Positions 22,111 to 33,308 of a stretch of 64,000 nt of DNA are shown here, piece after piece; the stretch's first letter is position 1, and each line of letters begins with the position of its first letter. Under the pieces are notes generated by a model. That model had not been told where the DNA came from. It did no database searches and saw only the letters and a list, made by a program, of their open reading frames with translations. This DNA is from Ailurus styani. Lineage: Eukaryota; Chordata; Mammalia; Carnivora; Ailuridae. Location: the NCBI GenBank assembly GCA_002007465.1, contig LNAC01000018.1, forward strand, positions 4,449,481 through 4,513,480, written 5' to 3'. Both the position numbers and the translations under genes were made by a program.

Positions 22111-22309
22111 TCAGACAAACAGATTTTTAAACAAAGACTATTATAGAAAGAGACAAAGAAGGACATTACATAATGATAAAGGGATGATTCCAAAAAGAGT
22201 AAGTAGCAATTGTAAATATCTATGCACCCAAATTGGAAAGCCTAAAAACATAATGCAACAGACACGAAGAGAGAAATTAACAGTGATACATTAAAAATAG
22301 AGGACTTTA

Positions 22310-22515
22310 CGGGAGCCTGGGTAGCTCAGTTGGTTAAGTGATCAACTCTTGGTTTTGGCTCAAGTCATGAGATTGAGCCTAGCAATGGGCTCAAAGCTCA
22401 GTGGGGAGTCTGCCTCCCCTCTCCCTCTCCCTCTGCTTCTCTGCCACTTGCACTCTCTCTCTCTCTCTTTCAAATAAATAAATACATCTTTTAAAAATAA
22501 ATAATAAATAAAAAT
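22310..22515 (+). mobile_element. Can-SINE, plus
   Basis: Head cgggagcctgggtagctcag; it lacks part of the core (tcatgagattgagcc). Exact 17-bp TSD aaaaatagaggacttta at 22293-22309 and 22516-22532. Confidence 0.95.
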
Positions 22516-23037
22516 AAAAATAGAGGACTTTAACACCCCACTTACATATGTGGATCAATCATCCAGAAAGAAAATTAATAAGAAAACAGTGGCTTTGAAT
22601 GACACATTACACTAAATAGATTTAACAGATATATACAGGATATTCCATCTAAAAACAGCAGAATATGCATTCTTTTCCAGTGCATTATGGAACATTCTCC
22701 AGAATAAATCACATGTTAAGCCACAAAACAAGTCTCAATAAATTTAAGAAGACTGAAACCATATGAAGCCTCTTTTATGATCACAACAGTAAGAAACTAG
22801 AAATTAATTACTAGGAAAAAAACCTGGAAAAAAGCCTCAAATATATCGAGGCTAAACAATATGCTACTAAACAACTAATGGGTCAACTAAGAGTTCAAAA
22901 GAGAAATTAAAAAAAAAAATACCTTGAAACAAATGAAAATAAAAACACAATGGTCCAAAATCCTTGCAACACAGTAAAAGCAATTCTAAACAAGAAATTT
23001 ATAGCAATACAGGCCTACTTCAAGAAACAAACAAGCA

Positions 23038-23221
23038 GGGATGCCTGGGTGGCTCAGTGGGTTAAAGCCTCTGCCTTTGGCTCAGGTCATGATCTCAGGG
23101 TCCTGGGATCGAGCCCTGCACAGGGCTCCCTGCTCAGCAGGGAGCCTGCTTCCTCCTCCCTCTCTGCAGACTTGTAATCTCCCTCTCTCTCTGTCAAATA
23201 AATAAAATCTTTAAAAAAAAA
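23038..23221 (+). mobile_element. Can-SINE, plus
   Basis: Young-type copy (gatgcctgggtggctcagtg, cagacttgtaatctccctc). TSD aagaaacaaacaagca (23022-23037) and aagaaacaaacaaaca (from 23222). The tail and right TSD became part of the neighbouring tandem duplication. Confidence 0.95.
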
Positions 23222-23419
23222 AAGAAACAAACAAACAAGAAAATCTCAAAGAAACAATTTAATGTTATACCTGAAAGAACTAGAACAAAAAGAACAAAGC
23301 CTGAAGTTAGAAGAAAGGAAAAAAAAGAAACAAACAAGAAAATCTCAAAGAAACAATTTAACGTTATACCTGAAAGAACTAGAACAAAAAGAACAAAGCC
23401 TGAAGTTAGAAGAAAGGAA
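23222..23419 (+). repeat. 99-bp tandem duplication in the older L1 ORF2
   Basis: Two adjacent units, 23222-23320 and 23321-23419, with period 99 (for example aatctcaaag at 23242 and 23341). They differ by about one substitution (aatgtt/aacgtt) plus small differences in the A/C-rich start. The unit begins in the SINE's A-rich tail, so it formed after the SINE insertion. Confidence 0.9.
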
Positions 23420-23855
23420 ATAATAAAGATCAGAGCAGAAATAAATGATTTAGAGACTAAAAAACAATAGAAAAGATCAATGAAACCAAGAGATAAGTCT
23501 TCGAAAAGATAAATAAAACTGATAAAACTTTAGCCACATTCATCAAGAAAAAAAGAGAGAAGACTTAAATAAGTAAAATCAGAAATGAAAGAGGAGAAAT
23601 AACCACCTAAACCACAGAAATACAAAGGATTGTAAGAGACTACTATGAAAAACTATATGCCAACAAACTGGACAACCTAGAAGAAATGGGTAAGTTCCTA
23701 AAAGCATACAATCTTCTAAAACTGAATCAGAAAGAAATAGAAAACCCGAATAGACCAATTATTAGTAACAAAATTGAATCAGCCATCAAAAAACTCCCAA
23801 CAAAAAAAGTCCAGGACCAGATGGCTTCACAGGTGAATTCCATTAAAGATTTAAA

Positions 23856-24047
23856 GATTTTATTTATTTATCTGACACACAGAGAGAGATTACAAGTAGG
23901 CAGAGAGGCAGGCAGAGAGAGAGGAGAGAGGAGGAAGCTGGCTCTCCGCCGAGCAGAGAGCCCGATGCGGGCCTCGATCCCAGGACGCTGAGATCATGAC
24001 CTGAGCCGAAAGCAGAGGCTTTAACCCACTGAGCCACCCAGGTGCCC
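23856..24047 (-). mobile_element. Can-SINE, minus, young
   Basis: Carries the attacaagtaggcagagaggc region. Exact 17-bp TSD tccattaaagatttaaa at 23839-23855 and 24048-24064. Inserted in the older L1 ORF2. Confidence 0.96.
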
Positions 24048-24153
24048 TCCATTAAAGATTTAAAAAAGAGTTAACACATATCCTTCTCAAGCTATTCCAA
24101 AACATTAAAAAGGAAGGCAGGCTTGCAAGCTCATTCTATGAAGCCAGCATTAC

Positions 24154-24349
24154 TGTATGTATGTATGTATTCATTTATTTATTTGACAGAGAGAGACAGC
24201 TAGAGAGGCAACACAAGCAGGGGGAGTGGGAGAGAGAGAAGCAGGCTTCCCGCCAAGCAGGGAGTCTGATGTGGGGCTTGATCCCAGGACCCTGGGATCA
24301 TGGCCTGAGCCAAAGGCAGATGCTTAACAACTGAGCCACCCAGGGGCCC
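24154..24349 (-). mobile_element. Can-SINE, minus, with a TGTA-rich tail
   Basis: The tail is tgtatgtatgtatgtattcatttattta instead of the usual AAATAAAT type. TSD tgaagccagcattac (24139-24153) and tgatgccagcattac (24350-24364), one mismatch. Confidence 0.95.
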
Positions 24350-25934
24350 TGATGCCAGCATTACCTTGATACCAAAACCAGACAAAGACAACCACAAAAA
24401 AAAGAAAACTACAGGCCAATATTTTCAATGAAATTAGATGCAAAAATTTTCCACCCTCTATTAGTAAGACAAATTCAACAATACATTAAAAGGATCGTTC
24501 ATCAGGATCAAGTGGAATTATTCCATCCATAGGCAAGGATGTTTCAATATCCACAAATCAAACATGATACACTATGTTAACAAAATAAAGGATAGAAATA
24601 ATATGATCATCTCAATAGATGTAGAAAAAGTATTTGACCAAATTCAACATCAGTTCATGATAAAAACTCTTAACAAGGTGGGTTTAGAGGGAAAATACTT
24701 CAACATTTTAAAGTCCATAAATGAAAAACCCACAGTTAACATCATACGCAATCAAAAAGAGCTAAAAGCTTTTCCTCTAAGATCAGGAAGAAGACAAGGA
24801 TGTCTTTTCTCGCCACTTTTATTCTACATAGTACTGGAAATTCTAGTCCCAGCAATTAGACAAGAAAAAGAAATAGAAGTCATGCAAATTGGTAAGAAAG
24901 AAATAGAACTGTCATTATTTGCAGATGGCACGATATTATACATAGAAAATCCTAAAGACTCCACCAAAAAACTACTGGAACGAATAAATGAATTCAGTAA
25001 AGTCATAAGGTACAAAAATCTGTTGCATTTTTATACATACATAATGAAGTAGCAGAAAGAGAAGTTAAGAAAACAATCCCATTTACAATTACACCAAAAA
25101 CAATAAAATACCTAGGAATAACCTTAACCAAGGAGGTGAAAGATCTGCACTCTAAAAATTATAAAACACTGATGAAAGAAATTAAAAGTGACACAAATAA
25201 AAAGATATACTATGTTCATGGGTTAGAAGAATATATTGTTAAAATGTCTATACACCCAAAGCATTCCACAGACTCAATGCAATCCCAATCAAAATACCAA
25301 TAAGTATTTTTCAAAGAACAAGAACAAATAATTCTAAAATGTGTATGGAAGCAGAAAAGACCCTGAATAGCCAAAGCAATCGAGAAAGAAGACCACAACC
25401 AGAGGTATCATGCTTCCTAATTTCCAACTATACTACAAAGCTATAATAATCAAAGCAGTATGATATTGGTACAAAAACAGACACATAAATCAATAGAATC
25501 AGTTAGAGAGCCCAGAATAAACCTGAACTCATACCATCAATTCATCTATGATGATGGTAAGAATATATGATGGAGAAAAGACAGTCTCTTCAATAAATGA
25601 TGCTGGGGAAACTGGACAGCTACGTGCAAAAGAATGAAACTGGACCATTTTCTTACACTATATGCAAAAATAAATTCAAAATAAATTAAAGACCTAAATG
25701 TGAGACCTGAAACCATAAAACTCCTGGAAGAAAACATAGACCGTAATCTCTTAGACATCAGCCTTAACAACATATTTATGGATATGTCTCCTCAAGCAAG
25801 GGGAAGCAAAAGCAAAAATAAACTGTTGGGGCTACATTAAAATAAAAAGCCTTCATGGAAAAAAAAATAATAATCATCTACCACACACACACAAAAAAAA
25901 GCCTTCATGAAACTACCAACAAAATGAAAAGGCA

Positions 25935-26121
25935 GGGGTGCCTGGGTGGTAGAGTTGGTTAATTGTTTGACTTTTGGTTTCAACTCAGGTCATGATCTCA
26001 GGATCGTGAGATCAAGCCCCACATCAGGCTCGGCACTCAGCACTCCCTCCCTCCCTCTCTCCCCCTTCTCACCCTGCATATGCATTCTCTCTCTCTAAAA
26101 TAAATAAATCTTAAAAAAAAG
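25935..26121 (+). mobile_element. Can-SINE, plus
   Basis: Head ggggtgcctgggtggtagag. Exact TSD aaatgaaaaggca at 25922-25934 and 26122-26134, in the older L1 ORF2. Confidence 0.95.
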
Positions 26122-26712
26122 AAATGAAAAGGCAACCTACTGGAATGGGAGAAGATATTTGCAAACAACATATTCAATATGCAATTAATATCAAAGTATA
26201 TTAAGAATTTATACAACACAGAAAAAATGAGCAAATAATCCAATGGGAAAAAAATAGACAGAGGACCTAAGTAGACGCTTTTCCAAAGAAGACAGAAGAT
26301 AGCAAACAGACACATGAAAAGATGTTCAATTACCTATCATCAGGGAAATATAAATCAAAATCACAAAGAGATATCACCTTAAACCTGTCAGAATGGCTAA
26401 TTTCAAAAAAACAAGAAATAACAAGTGTTGGTGAGGATGTGGAGAAAAAAGAACCTTCTTACATTGTTGATGGGAATGTAAATTGGTGCAACCACTGTGG
26501 AAAATACTATGGAGTTTCCTCAAAAAATTAAAAATAGAAATACCGTACAATCCAGTAATTCCACTCCTGGGTATTTACCCAAAGAAAACAAAAACACTAA
26601 TTGAAAAAGATATATGCACCCCTATGTTTATTGCAGCATTATTTACAATAGCCAAGATATGAAAGCAGCCCAAGTGCCCACTGATAGATGAATGGATAAA
26701 GAAGATGTGGTG

Positions 26713-26762
26713 CACAAACACACACACACACACACACACATACACACACACACACACACACA
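26713..26762 (+). repeat. (CA)n microsatellite
   Basis: About 24 CA units with one TA interruption, inside the ORF2 C-terminal region of the older L1, where other copies read 'atatatacaatggaatattactc'. Confidence 0.95.
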
Positions 26763-27240
26763 GAGGAATATTGCTCAGCCATTAAATAAGTAAGATCTTG
26801 CCATTTGTGACAAAATGGATGGACCTAGAGGGTATTATGCTAAGTGAAATAAGTCAAAGAAAGACAAATGCCATATGGTTTCATTTCTATGTGGAATCTA
26901 AAAAACAATACAAATGAACAAACAAACAAAAAACAGAAACAGACCCAAAAATACAGGGGACAAAGTGGTGGTTGTCAGAGGACAGAGTTGTGAGGATGGA
27001 CAAAATGGGTGAAGGGGTGTGGGAGGTATATGCTTCCATATGGAATGAATAAGTCATAGGGATGAAAGTTACAGCACAGGTAATATAATCAATGGTATTA
27101 TAACAGCATTGTATGGTGAGAGATGGTAGTTATACTTGTAAGCATAGTATAGCATATAGAGTTGTCTAATCACTACGTTGTACACTTGAAACTATGTAAC
27201 ATTGTATGTTAAATTTTTTTTTTTTAATAAATAATGTTCA

Positions 27241-27780
27241 AACCAAAAGCCTGAGAGATGGGTGAGGAGCTTTCCAGGAGAAAAGGGATGGAAAGAGAAA
27301 AACATAATTCAGAGAAAACTTGCATATTCTTTTAGCATTAATGTTAGTCTAAAACATCACTAATGTTAGTTCCTGAAAGGGAAAAACAATTTGCCTTAAA
27401 ATTTTAATTGAGCAATTAGTGTTTAGAAAGGTATAAAGGAATGTAAAAGCTGCTGTTCCTAGCAAACTTCTCAGTACAATAAACTTCACCTCTGTTCATG
27501 TAGGTTTGTTTGAATTTATATATATGTTGGAGTCTCTTTTGCACTAGGCCTTCTCTTTGGAAAATCTTTCAATTTTATTGATACCTACATTTATATACCA
27601 AATTACACACCAAAGCAAAATACAATCACAGTAGGATTTTCACCATTTGGAGTTGGTGCCCATTGTTTTACTTTGCATTTGACTTCCCAGTTACTTGACA
27701 ACCTATGCCTTCTACTTCTTTCAAACATATAGGGGGTGTTTGATAAATGCATTACACGTTTTTGCCACCACTGTTTTCTA
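27241..27780. other. Unannotated sequence
   Basis: No gene or assignable repeat seen. Confidence 0.4.
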
Positions 27781-27928
27781 TATAGATGAGTTCAAGGTTT
27801 TTTTAGATTCCACATATAAGTGAGATCATACAGTATTTGTCTTTCTCTGCCTGACTTGTTTCACTTAGCATAATGCCCTCACAGTCCATTCACGTTTTCA
27901 CAAATGGTAGTATTTCCTTCTTTTTTAT
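27781..27928 (-). mobile_element. Old L1 3'UTR fragment, minus
   Basis: 'gattccacatataagtgagatcatacagtatttgtctttctctgcctgacttgtttcacttagcataatg' is reverse-complement L1 sequence from the ORF2/3'UTR boundary. Confidence 0.8.
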
Positions 27929-27944
27929 AATTGGTGAATTTTTT

Positions 27945-28143
27945 AAAAAGATTTTTTATTTTATTTTATTTATTTGACAGAGAGCGCGAGATTACAAGTA
28001 GGCAGAGAGTCAGGCAGAGAGAGAGGAGGAAGCAGGCTTACCGCCGAGCAGGGAGCCCGATGTGGGGCTCGATCCCAGGACCCTGCGATCATGACCTGAG
28101 CCGAAGGCAGAGGCTTTAACCCACTGAGCCACCTAGGCGCCCC
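27945..28143 (-). mobile_element. Can-SINE, minus, young
   Basis: Head rc ggggcgcctaggtggctcag. Exact 16-bp TSD aattggtgaatttttt at 27929-27944 and 28144-28159. Inserted at the edge of an old L1 fragment. Confidence 0.96.
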
Positions 28144-28159
28144 AATTGGTGAATTTTTT

Positions 28160-28689
28160 TATGGAAAACTACTTCCCACCCATCAGTGTTTCCCAAATTG
28201 TGTTCCACAGAACACTAGTACCTATTAGGCATTAATAGAGATCAAATCAGTTTGCATATGATATCTTCATCTTGTAGATTCATGGGACACACTAGGCTAC
28301 TAAAGGCAATTCTTCAAGCAATTTCCATAAGCAGCTTTGTGTTTTCCATCATTAATTGTCCATACCCATTTTTCCCGTAACACCTATCACATCCTGCACA
28401 ACAACCCAAGCAACCCCTTTTAGAAAATGCTAATCTACAGAGATGGATGGGCATCTACACATTTCAAGCATTTTCCCATAAACCCAACTTCTTTCAACAG
28501 CGAGATAAGAGTTAAATAGCATCCAAATACAAGTATATTCTTTGGCAAAGTCCAGATGAATTTTTACTTGGTGTTCTGGATTATCTGGGTTTTGATTGTT
28601 TTACTCTATTTTTTTAATGTAGCTATCAAAGGAGAGTCAGAGGACACTAGCCAAGTGCACCAGAGTACAATCACAAAGACAAATCACGT
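28160..28689. other. Unannotated; possible ancient DNA-transposon remnant
   Basis: The start ('gtgtttcccaaattgtgttccacagaacactagtacc') resembles the terminus of an old mammalian dispersed repeat, family not assignable. No gene seen. Confidence 0.35.
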
Positions 28690-28790
28690 GCACTTTTCTG
28701 CTAATGTGGGAGATGAGGAACTTTTTACAGGCTTGCTGTGAGGGCCCAATGAGATTACCCATATGAAAGTGGAGTCTGTACCAGAGCAGC
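28690..28790 (+). repeat. MIR fragment, plus
   Basis: 'gggagatgaggaactttttacaggcttgctgtgagggcccaatgagatta' matches the 3' half of MIR (gttgtgaggattaaatgagataa). Confidence 0.5.
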
Positions 28791-29037
28791 TCTCATTGGT
28801 TAAAAAATAATGCCCTTTGGATACTGTTGACTGTAGGAGTAGAAGCGAGAGGGACATCCTATTGCTCTAAACAGAAATAATCATCACTGGCCAATTGGGT
28901 AGGGGGAACAACTTGAACTCTGACCCAACCAGGGTATGATTTTTCTTTCCAAAGGAATGTTAGAGTCCACAGAACATTCAGATTAGATATCCCAGGTCTG
29001 GCGATATGAACAAGTTGGAGGGAGGAAAGAAAACATG

Positions 29038-29100
29038 ACCTCACAGGGTTATTATGAGGGCACAGTAAATGTACAATAAATGTTAGCTATTATCAGAGAG
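29038..29100 (+). repeat. MIR fragment, plus
   Basis: 'cctcacagggttattatgagggcacagtaaatgtacaataaatgttagctattat' is the MIR 3' part. Confidence 0.6.
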
Positions 29101-29159
29101 CTGTAAATAACTCTGCTATTTGAGAAAGTACATAATGAAAGTCACAAGTGTCCACTTAT

Positions 29160-29900
29160 AGAACTAAAAGCAGGCAAAATACCCCCAAAATTACCAGAAA
29201 GGAAAAAAAATATATGCCTAAGAAGCATAAAAATATAAAACAAAATAAGATGACAGGACTAAAACTATACATAATAATTAATACATATGAATGAGATTAA
29301 CTGAGAGAAAAATAGTCAAACTGATAAAAAAAAATCAGTATACAAAAGCCACATCTAAAACCAGAAATTGATCAAACCCAATGTTGGTGACAGTGGGGCA
29401 AAGATGTCCTTAAATCCATTGTTTGTGAGAAAATAAATTGGTATAACATTTCTGGAAGAAATTTAGCCTTATTATATCAAAATATAAAATGTACACACCA
29501 CTGTACTGAGTTGGTCCACTTCTAGAAATTAGCCTGAGGAGAAAATTGCACAAAAGCAAAAAGCTGAGCACAGGATGTTTATCACTGTGTACTTTATGTC
29601 ATCAAAAAATGCAAACAAACTAAATGCCCAACAATAGAAGACTGGTTGAGTAAATCATGATTTATAAATATCCTGAATGGTTGGCAAGCATTAATAATCA
29701 TGGCGTTAGTCTGTAGTTTTTGACTTGGAAACCTATCCATTGTAAATTCTGAGTGAAAATACCAATTACAGAGTAACATGTGAATTATGACCCTGTGTAT
29801 GTGAAACTTTAGAGATTTCTAAGGAATTATTATGGCTGTTGTTCTGGGTGGTGGGATTTGGGGATGATTTTTATGTCCTGCTTTGTACTTTATCTTGGGT
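29160..29900 (+). mobile_element. Ancient L1 (internal and 3' end), plus
   Basis: 29345-29810 follows the old L1 ORF2 end: 'attgatcaaacccaatgttggtgac', 'cacttctagaaattagcctg', 'caaactaaatgcccaacaatagaagactggttgagtaaa'. The A-rich text at 29160-29340 looks like earlier L1 sequence with a large deletion in between. No frame survives. Confidence 0.65.
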
Positions 29901-30142
29901 AAAAACATTGGTTATGAGAACTCCCATTTTTGTGTAGGCATCTAAAACCTGTAAGCCTTTAAAGCCACTAGCTCAGCCTCACAAGACCCCAGATGCCTAA
30001 ATGCTTCATTCCTACCATTCTCAATGGTAAGTTTTAGGAAGGGGAAAACAACAGGTTGCTATCAGGAAAGCCATGCCCCAGACGGGCTTCCTGCCCAGAG
30101 AGACAACAGGGACTTGTCATGTAGACCCAGCCACCAAGTCAA
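29901..30142. other. Unannotated sequence
   Basis: Short non-repetitive stretch with no supported feature. Confidence 0.4.
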
Positions 30143-30155
30143 CTCTAGGTCAAGT

Positions 30156-30157
30156 AT

Positions 30158-30204
<47 letters not shown>
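30156..30204. repeat. (TTTA)n microsatellite
   Basis: Uninterrupted TTTA repeat seeded by the tail of the minus-strand SINE. Likely length-variable between individuals. Confidence 0.95.
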
Positions 30205-30206
<2 letters not shown>

Positions 30207-30378
30207 TTTTATTTATTTGTCAGAAAGAGCGTGAGCACAAGCAGGGGGAGCAGCAGGCAGAGGGAGAAGCAGGCCCCCTGCTGAGCAAGGAGCCAGATGT
30301 GGGACTCGATCCCCGGACCCTGAGATCATGAGCTGAGCCAAAGGCAGATGCTTAAGCGACTGAGCCACCCCGGTGTCC
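30165..30378 (-). mobile_element. Can-SINE, minus, with an expanded (TTTA)n tail
   Basis: Head rc gggacaccggggtggctcag. The A-rich tail has grown into about 12 TTTA units (30156-30204). TSD ctctaggtcaagtatttatt (from 30143) and ctctagggcaagtatgtatt (from 30379). Confidence 0.95.
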
Positions 30379-30429
30379 CTCTAGGGCAAGTATGTATTTA
30401 TTCATTTAATTTATTAATTCATTTATTAA

Positions 30430-30613
30430 AGATCTATTTATTTATTTTGGAGAGAGAGAGAGAGAGCAAGAACAGGGGAGAGAGGCAGAGGGAGAGAGTA
30501 AACTCCCCACTGAGCTGGAGATTGGGGCCCAATCTCCTGACCCTGAGATCTTGACCTGAGCCGAAATCAGTAGTCGGACATCTAACCAACCAACCTAGCC
30601 AACCCAGGTGCCG
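30430..30613 (-). mobile_element. Can-SINE, minus, older
   Basis: Tail aagatctatttatttattttggagag, a GA run, and a decayed head (caacctagccaacccaggtgcc, in which extra CCAA units interrupt the tRNA-like part). No clear TSD. Confidence 0.88.
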
Positions 30614-31029
30614 CAAAACAATGACTATTTTAAAAGTTAATGGTACATAAGAGAGTGGAGTGCCTGGGTATTTAAAGCAATCGTTAGGACTAGGGTTGAA
30701 AAGTAAGGGAACACAGGCCCTTCTCTATTTGTTTGTTTATTTGTTTGTGTGGAGTTTTTTGGCTTATAAAATTTCTTGGTTTCTACAGTAGGGCAAGTAA
30801 GGAATTTTTCCCAATTAGGGTACAGTGACTACTTTCTGGGAGCTCTGAGCCTGCTTCGTGTTTCGGTGGGTGTGTGCAGCAGCGAAACAGGGTGAGGCTA
30901 GAAAGAGCTTCCTACAGCTTCTATTTTTAAAAGAGCATCACTTTTGTAAAAACAAAACAAAAACCAAAAAACCAAACCAAACCAAAACAAAACAACCAAG
31001 AAAATAAACAGCCAAGCTATTTTGTAAAG
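30614..31029. other. Unannotated; A/C-rich tract at 30947-31010
   Basis: Contains an AAACAAAACC/AACCA-rich simple region. Otherwise I see nothing. Confidence 0.45.
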
Positions 31030-31500
31030 GCTAGTGTGGTCAGCAGTGTCAGAGTATGATAAGGACTGAGAAGGGTTTCCTGGATGCAGCTACAGGAAGG
31101 TAGTGAGTGACCTGGTCAAGAACAGCATATGTGTGGTGGGGAGGGTCGTGGGAGGGGGCTTTTAAGAGAGACAGAGAAGAGAGGAAGTGGAGAGCGTGAA
31201 TCTGGGCAGCTGTTCCTGAAAGTTTGGCCATGCTGAGAAGGCGGGAGATAAAGCATTAAGTGACTGAAGGGAGAAATGGAGAGGCAGGAAGAGGGATTTG
31301 ATTTGTTTTGTTTTGTTTTTGTTTGTTTTAAGATGGAAATGTGCTTGCAGATAAAGAAGTAAATGATTCAGCAGAGAAAGGGGATGCTCATAGTGGGAGT
31401 GTGTGGAAAAGAGGAAGGGAATGAGAACCAGAGCACCAGGAAAGGAGCTGGCCTTACACAGAATGAGGAATGTTGTAACTGGGGGGAAACAGGAAAAGCC
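31030..31500 (+). repeat. Ancient mammalian interspersed repeat (same family as 545-1460)
   Basis: Landmarks are 'gtgtggtcagcagtgtcagag', 'gtgacctggtcaagaacag', 'gaaagtttggccatgctgagaag' and a (GTTTT)n patch at 31298-31330. It corresponds to a later part of the family seen at 545-1460. Confidence 0.5.
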
Positions 31501-31639
31501 ACACCGAGATCAGATGGAGAGCTGCCTCTCTAATGATGATAGCGACTGAAATACAGATGGGCCTGCAGGGGCCAGAGCCACTATTTTTAAGAGGGTGGTA
31601 CTGCTTTTACCGTATAGTTTTGATCTGGGCGCACTTACC

Positions 31640-31800
31640 CTAAAAGCTGTCTGTGATGGAAATGTTCATTATCCTGACTATGATGGCTTCATGGGCATAT
31701 ACACATGTTTAAACTCATCAAATTGTACAATTTAAATAGCACAATTTATGGTACATGAATTATGCCTCAGTAAAGCTGTAAAGATTTTTTTTTTTTGTAG
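31640..31800 (+). mobile_element. Old L1 3' end, plus
   Basis: 'ttcatgggcatatacacatgtttaaactcatcaaattgtac' and 'gaattatgcctcagtaaagctg' are the terminal old L1 3'UTR motifs, followed by an A/T-rich end. Confidence 0.8.
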
Positions 31801-32384
31801 TTTTAAACTGGCCTGCCTCCGTCAACAGGGGGTGTGGTTGTGCATGACAAGATGGGAAGTGGTTCTCCTTTTCCTCCGTTTTTAGTTCGATGGTTCTGTT
31901 TTTCCTGATCTTTTCTCAGATGGCAGAGCTCTTATGTGCAGGAATTAGAAGAAAGCACTTAAATAATTATAGGCATGAGGATATAGGCAAATGGACGTGC
32001 AAAGTTTAGATGGAGATCTGGAGCTGCTGAATTGCTCTCGGTGTCTTAGTAAGCAAGCGTCGACAGCCTTGGTCAGAGAAACAATGAGAAAGCAGGACAA
32101 AAGCATTTCTTCACCATCATTTGGCAAAGATTACAGTTGCTGCCTTCCAGGGAGCAGAGTTTGGTTACTCATTTTTGTGAATCAGTCAATGCCAGGACAG
32201 ATATCACATCGCTGGCTGACTGGAGAGGGGAAGGGGACAGAATTGAGAAGAGGCTTCTCTGTACCAAAGGCAGGTTTGAGGACGTTCCTGCAGTCTAGGA
32301 CAGAGCGAGCATTCACCCCTGCCCCATGGGGAGACTGTTGTCTCCCGTATTAGGTTCTCGATGTAACATTTGGGGGCAACTAGG
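31801..32384. other. Unannotated; longest non-transposon open frame of the window lies here
   Basis: A 120-codon plus-strand frame at 31991-32353 (MDVQSLDGDLELLNCSRCLSK...) has no motif, signal peptide or similarity that I recognise. There is no sign of splice context or a conserved start. I treat it as chance. Confidence 0.4.
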
Positions 32385-32460
32385 TCTTTCTTTCTTTCTT
32401 TCTTCCTTTCTTTCTTTCCTTCTTTCTTTTTTCCTTTCTTACTTTCTGTGTTTCTCTCTT
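32385..32460. repeat. (TTTC)n-type microsatellite
   Basis: Imperfect CTTT/TTCC tetranucleotide tract, about 75 bp. Confidence 0.92.
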
Positions 32461-32739
32461 CTCATCTGCAAAATTAAATGGTCTTTGCCTTACCTGCTGC
32501 TCAGAATAAAAGTGTAAGATCCCAATGAAAACATCAAAAAAGTAAAAGAAACTGTGAATGTGAGCTCTTGATGCCACTGCCACAACTTGGCAACACAGTT
32601 GGTAATCTAGGGGTCTCCGGCTTGTGAAAAGTTTACACATCCTCATCTCTCCCAGATACTTGTGGCCTGTTTTGTTGATTGAGTATACCAGACAGTGATT
32701 CCTTCCTTCTACCCAAGGTCCCATCCCCCTTACCTATCA

Positions 32740-32880
32740 TAACAACACCATAAGGTAGACATTAGTGGCCTCATCTTACAGGTGTAAAAAGAGGTACAGA
32801 GAAGTTAAATATCTTTCCTTGGGTTACAGACTAATAACACCAAGGAGGTGGGATTAGAACCCAGGAATCAAACACCAATG
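32740..32880 (-). repeat. MIR, minus
   Basis: 'aaggtagacattagtggcctcatcttacaggtgtaaaaagaggtacagagaagttaaat' followed by 'gggattagaacccagg'. Confidence 0.8.
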
Positions 32881-32920
32881 CCCAATCTCCTACTTCTCTC
32901 TGCTATTTTAAAAAACACTA

Positions 32921-33102
32921 GGGGTGCCTGGGTGGCTCAGTGGGTTAAGCCTCTGCCTTCCACTGGGGTCATGGTCTCAGGGTCCTGGGATCGAGCCCCA
33001 CTCGGTGGGGAGCCTGCTTCCTTCTCTCTGCCTGCCTCTCTGCCTACTTGTAATCTCTCTCTCTGTCAAATAAATAAATAAAATCTTTAAAAAAAAAAAC
33101 AA
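32921..33102 (+). mobile_element. Can-SINE, plus, young
   Basis: Head ggggtgcctgggtggctcag and a ctgcctacttgtaatctctc region. TSD aaaaacacta at 32911-32920 and 33103-33112. Confidence 0.95.
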
Positions 33103-33112
33103 AAAAACACTA

Positions 33113-33308
33113 GTGTCTCCAGGATAGCAGTCACTGGTCTCATGTGGCTATTTAAGTTAATCAAAACGAAACGAAATAAAAACTTCAATTTCTCACTAGC
33201 CACCTTTCATTTGCTCAGTAGCCATGTGTCATTACCATATTGGATGGTGCAGATGTAGAACATCTCCATCATCACAGGAAGTTCTAAAGGACAGTGCTGC
33301 TGACATCT
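33113..33308 (+). mobile_element. MER5A-like hAT-Charlie DNA transposon
   Basis: 'ggtctcatgtggctatttaag', 'ttctcactagccacctttcatttgctcagtagccatgtg' and 'gaacatctccatcatcacaggaagttct' match MER5A. Non-autonomous, ~195 bp, near full length. Confidence 0.8.

Larger units (their letters stand above)
20868..27240 (+). mobile_element. Older L1, plus (ORF1 end, inter-ORF region, ORF2, 3'UTR), decayed
   Basis: Starts within the end of ORF1 ('attcaaagtgctgaaaggaaaaatcc') and passes the inter-ORF region typical of older (L1MA-like) elements ('aagctagcaggaaggttaaagac', 'tgtggatgggaggagtaaaaatg'). ORF2 runs from about 21450, and the 3'UTR ends near 27240. Many stops and frameshifts are present. The longest surviving frame, 24564-25052, covers the reverse transcriptase core ([14 protein letters not shown] ... 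[12 protein letters not shown] ... [15 protein letters not shown]), in which the second catalytic Asp of FADD has become Gly. It carries seven SINEs, a 99-bp tandem duplication and a (CA)n tract. The 27-bp SINE core fragment at 20922-20948 near its left end has neither head nor tail. Confidence 0.88.

Noticed and set aside
23222..23419. Tandem units as a CRISPR-like array
   Set aside because: Only two adjacent units with no spacers, inside an old L1 in a mammalian genome.
28556..28741. 61-codon frame with an N-terminal membrane-like stretch (MNFYLVFWIIWVLIVLLYFF)
   Set aside because: Looks like a micropeptide at first, but its second half overlaps MIR-like sequence, no promoter or splice context is visible, and the hydrophobic part is AT-rich sequence that gives such residues by chance.
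31991..32353. 120-codon frame, longest outside transposons
   Set aside because: No motif, no signal peptide, no known similarity; length is within chance for 64 kb read in six frames.
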